From assembly GCA_900549885.1 (NCBI GenBank), contig URQA01000021.1, forward strand, positions 1 through 25,845: DNA of 25,845 nt, in the 5' to 3' direction. The stretch's first letter is position 1. Every line of letters starts with the position of its first letter. This DNA comes from an uncultured Eubacteriales bacterium (GTDB taxonomy: Bacteria; Bacillota; Clostridia; Oscillospirales; Oscillospiraceae). This document shows positions 22,442 through 25,845 of this stretch, one piece after another. The position numbers and the translations under genes were made by a program. Under the pieces are notes generated by a model. That model made no database searches. It saw nothing but the letters and a program-made list of their open reading frames with translations, and was not told the DNA's origin.

Positions 22442-22645
22442 ATGTCTAACTCTAATCGTTCTAATAAGCTGGTCGTCCCCGGTGCCCGCGAGGCTATGGA
22501 TAAGTTCAAGATGGAGGCCGCCAATGAGGTGGGCGTCAACCTGAAGCAGGGCTACAACGGCGACCTGACCAGCCGTCAGGCTGGCTCCGTGGGCGGCCAG
22601 ATGGTCAAGAAGATGATTGAGTCCTACGAGAACGGCCTGAAGTAA
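22442..22645 (+). CDS. Small acid-soluble spore protein, alpha/beta type
   Basis: A 67-residue DNA-coating spore protein. It shows the two conserved family blocks: LVVPGAREAMDKFKMEAANEVGV, containing the GPR germination-protease recognition region (KMEAANE; KxEIAxE is usual), and LTSRQAGSVGGQMVKKMIESYE, the SVGGxMVKKMI helix. Such proteins saturate forespore DNA, drive it to an A-like form, protect it from UV, and are degraded at germination as an amino-acid source. ATG start, with AGGAG (22428-22432) nine bases upstream. It is a stand-alone gene with a strong terminator and a sigma-G-like promoter, as expected for abundant forespore products. Confidence 0.95.
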   Translation: MSNSNRSNKLVVPGAREAMDKFKMEAANEVGVNLKQGYNGDLTSRQAGSVGGQMVKKMIESYENGLK

Positions 22646-22700
22646 TCAGAATTCTTTCCCTAACATGAGCGCCGGCGGAATACTGCCGGAGAAGAAAAAG

Positions 22701-22732
22701 CGCGGGACGAAGGCTTCGTCCCGCGTTTTTTT
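22701..22732 (+). terminator. Strong Rho-independent terminator of the SASP gene
   Basis: CGCGGGACGAAG (22701-22712) is perfectly repeated as CTTCGTCCCGCG (22714-22725), with the loop formed from the central bases, followed by seven T's. An AAAA run ahead of it could support termination from the other side. Confidence 0.93.
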
Positions 22733-22823
22733 CAGTTGGGTACCCAGAAGAAATTCCACACGAAAGACCTGACCTGTGATCGGGCATATGACAGACGGCA
22801 TTCCAGCCCAGAAAAAATGTAGG

Positions 22824-23873
22824 TCAGGACATAGAGATGTACTCGCCCATGATGTAACCGGTGACGTCCTTTCCGCCGCTGCCGGCGAAAGTGATCTCGT
22901 ACCAGCCATCTCCGGCATCGGCTACCACGACAATGTCATCGCCGTTGTTCAGGCTGGCCAGGATCTCATAGCTGGTGCCAGGGCCGGAACGTACGCGCAG
23001 GCCACTGTCGGCCCCTGTGATGGTGGCGTTGCCTGTGGTGGGCGTGCCACCAGGGCTGGTAGAGGGAGCGGAGCCGCTGGACCCACCTCGGCAGTATACG
23101 CTGGCAGTAGCGGTTTGATTCCCGGCGGTAGCGGTAATGGTTACCCGAAGGAGAGTGCTGCCGGTATTGACATTGGTGACGGTTCCGTTGGAGCTTACCG
23201 TAGCCACGTCCGGGTTGGAAGAGGACCAAGTAACGGTCCCAGCCCAATCGGCCGGGGTAACGGCGGCCTCGAAGGTAAATGTTTCATTGGCGGACAAAGT
23301 GATATCGTCCTTGTTCAGCGTTAGGCCAGCAACCGTGTCATCCGGCCCGGAGCTGGGCTGGTTCGAGGGAGACGCGCTGGATCCCGGCAGGGAATTGCTG
23401 ACGACAGGGTCCGAAGAGGGCAGAATGCCACTGGGCGGCGGGGATACCGCGGTCCCGGAGTTGTTGGGGTCTGCGCTGACGTTGCTGTCAGGGTTGTGGA
23501 TCTTGGGATAAATGTAGGCAAACACGATCACCAATGCCGCGGCAACGATGACCAGGGAACACAGAAACGTGATAAGCCTGGGCCAGTTGATCGGGCCAGG
23601 AGCACCAACGGAGGACCGGCCGGTATCCTGTGCCAGGCGCTTGCCGCCCCTGGGGCGTGCGGGGCGGCTGGAGCGATCCTCTACGTCGTCAAACAGATCC
23701 TCACCTTCAAAGACATAGTCATCCTGCTCTGGGTCGTCCATCCGGGGGAGGGAGGCGGTGGTCCCACCGCCGGGCTTTTCTCCGCAGAAGGGACAGCGTT
23801 TATAAGTGGCGCTGTAATCTTCGCCACAGGACTCACAATGAATCAGAGTTCCAGGTGCAGCTCTTCGAGCCAT
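22824..23873 (-). CDS. Zinc-ribbon, single-pass membrane protein with Ig-like (Big_2) and SH3b extracellular domains
   Basis: 349 residues in a clear modular order. A cytoplasmic N-terminal zinc ribbon has C13-xx-C16 and C27-xx-C30 (CESCGEDYSATYKRCPFCG). An acidic/basic linker, one TM helix (about 99-122) and a Ser/Pro/Gly-rich stalk (130-180) follow. Then comes a Big_2 Ig-like domain (182-262, LTLNKDDITLSANETFTFEA and VTWSSSNPDVATVSSNGTV), a second short linker, and an SH3b domain (283-349, LRVRSGPGTSYEILASLNNGD...GWYEITFAG). Big_2 and SH3b modules bind cell wall or surface polymers; zinc ribbon plus TM suggests a sensor or scaffold linking cytoplasm to wall. No catalytic domain is visible. 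ATG start with GGAGGT nine bases upstream. Divergent from the AAA+ gene. Exact role unknown. Confidence 0.85.
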   Translation of the reverse strand: MARRAAPGTLIHCESCGEDYSATYKRCPFCGEKPGGGTTASLPRMDDPEQDDYVFEGEDLFDDVEDRSSRPARPRGGKRLAQDTGRSSVGAPGPINWPRLITFLCSLVIVAAALVIVFAYIYPKIHNPDSNVSADPNNSGTAVSPPPSGILPSSDPVVSNSLPGSSASPSNQPSSGPDDTVAGLTLNKDDITLSANETFTFEAAVTPADWAGTVTWSSSNPDVATVSSNGTVTNVNTGSTLLRVTITATAGNQTATASVYCRGGSSGSAPSTSPGGTPTTGNATITGADSGLRVRSGPGTSYEILASLNNGDDIVVVADAGDGWYEITFAGSGGKDVTGYIMGEYISMS

Positions 23874-23909
23874 AGTCGAAATACCTCCAAATCTGCTGGA
23901 TTCTCCTTT

Positions 23910-23938
23910 ATACTACACGCTTCGGGACGGTCCGTCAA
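23910..23938 (-). promoter_or_regulatory. Candidate promoter of the zinc-ribbon/SH3b gene
   Basis: Minus strand TTGACG (23938-23933), 17-base spacer, TAGTAT (23915-23910), 37 bases before the ATG. Confidence 0.5.
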
Positions 23939-23982
23939 CCACTTTTTCATTGTTATGTCTACTGGATATAGGAGGAATTCCA

Positions 23983-24011
23983 TTGACCGGGGCGGAGCTT
24001 TGCTCTATAAT
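23983..24011 (+). promoter_or_regulatory. Candidate strong sigma-A promoter of the AAA+ gene
   Basis: TTGACC (23983-23988), 17-base spacer, perfect TATAAT (24006-24011). It implies a leader of about 160 bases before the ATG at 24179. In the 305-base gap the leader shows only weak pairings (e.g. AGCGG near 24085 with CCGCT near 24125), and I could not assign a known riboswitch. Confidence 0.65.
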
Positions 24012-24178
24012 AAGGGCTGTTGAGCAAACTGTGGGGGAATTCCTCCGTACAGTGTTCCCGTGCAGGAAGTTCAAATCACGGATGAGCGGTAGCTTTGCAC
24101 AAGGTTTGGCAGGAGTGTCTCCCGCTGTGGTGCGTATGTTTTTGTGCTAAAAATTTTCTCCAAGGAGTGTGGCCAGAT

Positions 24179-25681
24179 ATGAAGCAGCCCCTCGGCCCGG
24201 CAGCCGTCCACAAACAATATGACGAGGCCATGACCGCTTTTCGCCGCCAGATTCCGGACCCGGCGGCCCGCGTGGCCTTTGGCCGGGAGGCCGACGGCTT
24301 CCTGCGGGAGTGCGCCTGCGGCGTATGGCAGCGGGATCAGGGCCTGACTCCTGTCCATGTGGAGTATTATAACGCCATCTACTGCAAGGGCAACCCGGTG
24401 CCCACCACTCTGTACTGGGAGCTGTCCAGCCAGGTGTCGGAGTATCCGGGCTTTGTCCTGCCTAATTTTTTCCGGCGGCTGGTGAAGATGGATCTGGAGC
24501 TGGACAAGGGCCTCAGCCGCCGCTTTGTGGACACCTTCACCCTGATGCTGCTGCTGTTCGCCGCTGCGGACGGGGTGGTGAGCGAGGCAGAGGCGGGCTT
24601 TGTCAACGCCTGCGCCGACTCAATGACCGCCTATTGCGACCGGGCGGGGGTGAAGGGGGGCAAGAGCGCACTGGATGTGCAGGATTTTGTTACCCGGCGT
24701 ACCGACGGCACCCCGGTGGAGACGGGCGGCCCCGCCCAGACGGATCCGGGCGGTGCGCCGGCCCAGGGTGGGGAGGAAGCGGGGAAGGCGGAGCCTGAGC
24801 CCACCCTGGACGAGCTGATGGCGGAGCTGGACGGGCTGTGCGGGCTTGACAAGGTCAAGCAGGACGTGAAGAGCCTCATCAATCTGGTGAAGGTGCGCAA
24901 GCTGCGCCAGCAGGCCCAGCTGCCCGTCCCGCCCATGTCCCTCCATCTGGTGTTTATGGGCAACCCCGGCACCGGAAAAACCACAGTGGCCCGGCTGCTG
25001 GCCAAAATCTACCACGCCATCGGAGTGCTGCCCAAGGGACAGATGGTGGAGGTAGACCGCTCCGGCCTGGTGGCGGGCTTTGTGGGGCAGACCGCCCTTA
25101 AGACCCAGGAGGTCATCGAAAAGGCCCGGGGCGGGGTGCTGTTCATCGACGAGGCGTATGCCCTGGTCAACCAGGACGCGCCCAACGATTTCGGCGGCGA
25201 GGCCATCGAGGTGCTGCTCAAGGGGATGGAGGACCACCGGGACGACCTCATCGTCATCGTGGCCGGGTATACCGAGCCTATGGAGCAGTTCATCCACGCC
25301 AACCCGGGTTTGGAGAGCCGGTTTAACAAATATTTCTTTTTTGAGGACTACGACGGCGGCCAGTTGGCGGAAATCTTCCGCTCCATGTGCCAAAAGAACG
25401 GCTATGCCCTCAGCCCGGAGACGGATCAGGCTGCGGCGCAGGCCTTCCAGCTTATGTACGAGGGCCGGGACGAGAACTTCGGCAACGCCCGGGAAGTGCG
25501 CAACATCTTCGAGCAGGCGGTGGCCCGGCAGGCTGACCGGGTGGCCGCACTGGAGCATCCCACACGGGAGGACCTGATGGCCCTTACCGAAACGGACCTG
25601 GGATTGGTGGACCTGGATCGCCCCGCCGGGCCGGCGGAAGATCCAGCCCAGGCCGGAGCGGCGGGCGTTGGAGAAGGATAG
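24179..25681 (+). CDS. AAA+ ATPase of the CbbX/SpoVK family with TerB-like N-terminal region
   Basis: 500 residues. An N-terminal helical domain (about 1-165) includes LLLFAAADGVVSEAEAGFV, resembling the acidic TerB motif (aDG...E...). A disordered Gly/Pro/Glu linker (175-210) leads to one CbbX-type AAA+ module: Walker A GNPGTGKT (261-268), pore-loop region VDRSGLVAGFVGQTALKT, Walker B VLFIDEAYAL (E325), sensor IVIVAGYTEPM and Arg finger R381 (NPGLESRFNKYFFF). Relatives include SpoVK/SpoVJ of spore formers, the Rubisco activase CbbX and ESX EccA-like proteins; they form hexamers that remodel partner proteins. A sporulation role is possible here but unproven. Start ATG 24179 has AAGGAG (24162-24167) 11 bases upstream; the in-frame ATG 24095 lacks a site and adds a non-family Cys-rich stretch. 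Confidence 0.9.
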   Translation: MKQPLGPAAVHKQYDEAMTAFRRQIPDPAARVAFGREADGFLRECACGVWQRDQGLTPVHVEYYNAIYCKGNPVPTTLYWELSSQVSEYPGFVLPNFFRRLVKMDLELDKGLSRRFVDTFTLMLLLFAAADGVVSEAEAGFVNACADSMTAYCDRAGVKGGKSALDVQDFVTRRTDGTPVETGGPAQTDPGGAPAQGGEEAGKAEPEPTLDELMAELDGLCGLDKVKQDVKSLINLVKVRKLRQQAQLPVPPMSLHLVFMGNPGTGKTTVARLLAKIYHAIGVLPKGQMVEVDRSGLVAGFVGQTALKTQEVIEKARGGVLFIDEAYALVNQDAPNDFGGEAIEVLLKGMEDHRDDLIVIVAGYTEPMEQFIHANPGLESRFNKYFFFEDYDGGQLAEIFRSMCQKNGYALSPETDQAAAQAFQLMYEGRDENFGNAREVRNIFEQAVARQADRVAALEHPTREDLMALTETDLGLVDLDRPAGPAEDPAQAGAAGVGEG

Positions 25682-25689
25682 AAAAGAAC

Positions 25690-25725
25690 ATCCCGGCAAG
25701 GCCGCCTTCGGGGGCTTGCCGGGAT
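25690..25725 (+). terminator. Hairpin terminator-like element after the AAA+ gene
   Basis: ATCCCGGCAAG (25690-25700) pairs perfectly with CTTGCCGGGAT (25715-25725), 11 bp, but no T tract follows. It may be a transcript-stabilising or weak terminating hairpin. Confidence 0.55.
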
Positions 25726-25750
25726 ATGAGGGAAAAAGCAGATTTGCCCC

Positions 25751-25779
25751 TTGCGCAGAGAAGAATTTTATTGTATAAT
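25751..25779 (+). promoter_or_regulatory. Promoter of tRNA-Leu
   Basis: TTGCGC (25751-25756), 17-base spacer, perfect TATAAT (25774-25779), ending 13 bases before the mature tRNA 5' end. Confidence 0.65.
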
Positions 25780-25792
25780 ACATTTCGCACCT

Positions 25793-25845
25793 GCCGGTGT
25801 GATGGAATTGGTAGACGTAGTGGACTCAAAATCCACCGCTGGCGA
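25793..25845 (+). tRNA. tRNA-Leu (anticodon CAA), 3' truncated by the window edge
   Basis: Begins GCCGGTG (acceptor arm), then TG and the D-arm region ATGGAATTGGTAGAC. The anticodon arm is GTGGA-CTCAAAA-TCCAC, so the anticodon is CAA (decodes UUG, leucine). CGCTGGCGA starts the long variable arm expected of a class II tRNA. The T-arm and 3' acceptor strand lie outside the window. Confidence 0.92.

Noticed and set aside
24620..25783. Minus-strand frame of 387 codons opposite the AAA+ gene
   Set aside because: Antisense to intact Walker A/B and Arg-finger motifs and running into the tRNA promoter region.
1..25845. CRISPR array, rRNA operon or intact insertion sequence
   Set aside because: I looked for regularly spaced direct repeats, rRNA-like blocks and DDE transposase motifs and saw none in this window.

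Overview
The window looks like a chromosomal stretch from a GC-rich, endospore-forming Firmicute, probably an Oscillospiraceae/Flavonifractor-like gut clostridium. The evidence is a full-length SpoVT homologue, an alpha/beta-type small acid-soluble spore protein (SASP), two matches to the sigma-G promoter consensus, strong AGGAGG ribosome binding sites, and several Firmicute families: a BmrCD/LmrCD-like ABC pair, a CbbX/SpoVK-like AAA+ protein and a GyrI-tailed MerR regulator. The taxon is inferred from protein flavour, not from a marker gene.

Layout. (1) 1-1700: an open frame enters from the left edge. It begins as a tyrosine recombinase and changes in frame, near 386-400, into a CPNC glutaredoxin-like domain. 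A thioredoxin reductase follows, so the right part is a thiol-redox locus, possibly the tail of an anaerobic ribonucleotide reductase. The abrupt switch looks like an assembly chimera or a recombination scar. (2) 1800-7750: a CDF metal transporter, an OmpR/PhoB-type two-component pair, a membrane-anchored HtrA protease with PDZ domain, and BirA, all on the plus strand. (3) 7756-8404: a bidirectional terminator and convergent spoVT, with a near-consensus sigma-G promoter.

(4) About 8600-13890: an AT-richer accessory island. A minus-strand run holds a MATE efflux pump, a membrane/GNAT fusion protein, an unstarted membrane ORF remnant, a 46-codon gene broken by one base in an A7 tract, and a GNAT acetyltransferase. 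A divergent MerR regulator (275 aa) shares a MerR-style promoter with the MATE gene. The island ends with a block of inverted repeats, a 52-codon TTG-start ORF, and a decayed, internally deleted large serine recombinase (TnpX/TndX type). This suggests an old transposon or mobilizable element that carried a drug-response cassette.

(5) 13963-20392: a YwrD-like gamma-glutamyltransferase-family enzyme and a LysR regulator (minus strand), divergent from a translationally coupled heterodimeric ABC exporter with one degenerate and one canonical ATP site. (6) 20400-22735: a candidate 29-aa ORF, an SLC13/ArsB-type permease, and the SASP gene with its own sigma-G-like promoter and strong terminator. 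(7) 22824-25845: a zinc-ribbon/TM/Ig-like/SH3b surface protein, divergent from an AAA+ protein with a TerB-like N-terminal region, then a promoter and the first part of tRNA-Leu(CAA), cut by the right edge.

I saw no CRISPR array, rRNA or intact insertion sequence. The most unusual items are the recombinase/glutaredoxin junction, the frameshifted small gene in the island operon, the membrane-GNAT fusion with its internal start, and the inverted-repeat block at 12839-12996. I found no clear evidence for a wholly new multi-gene system.
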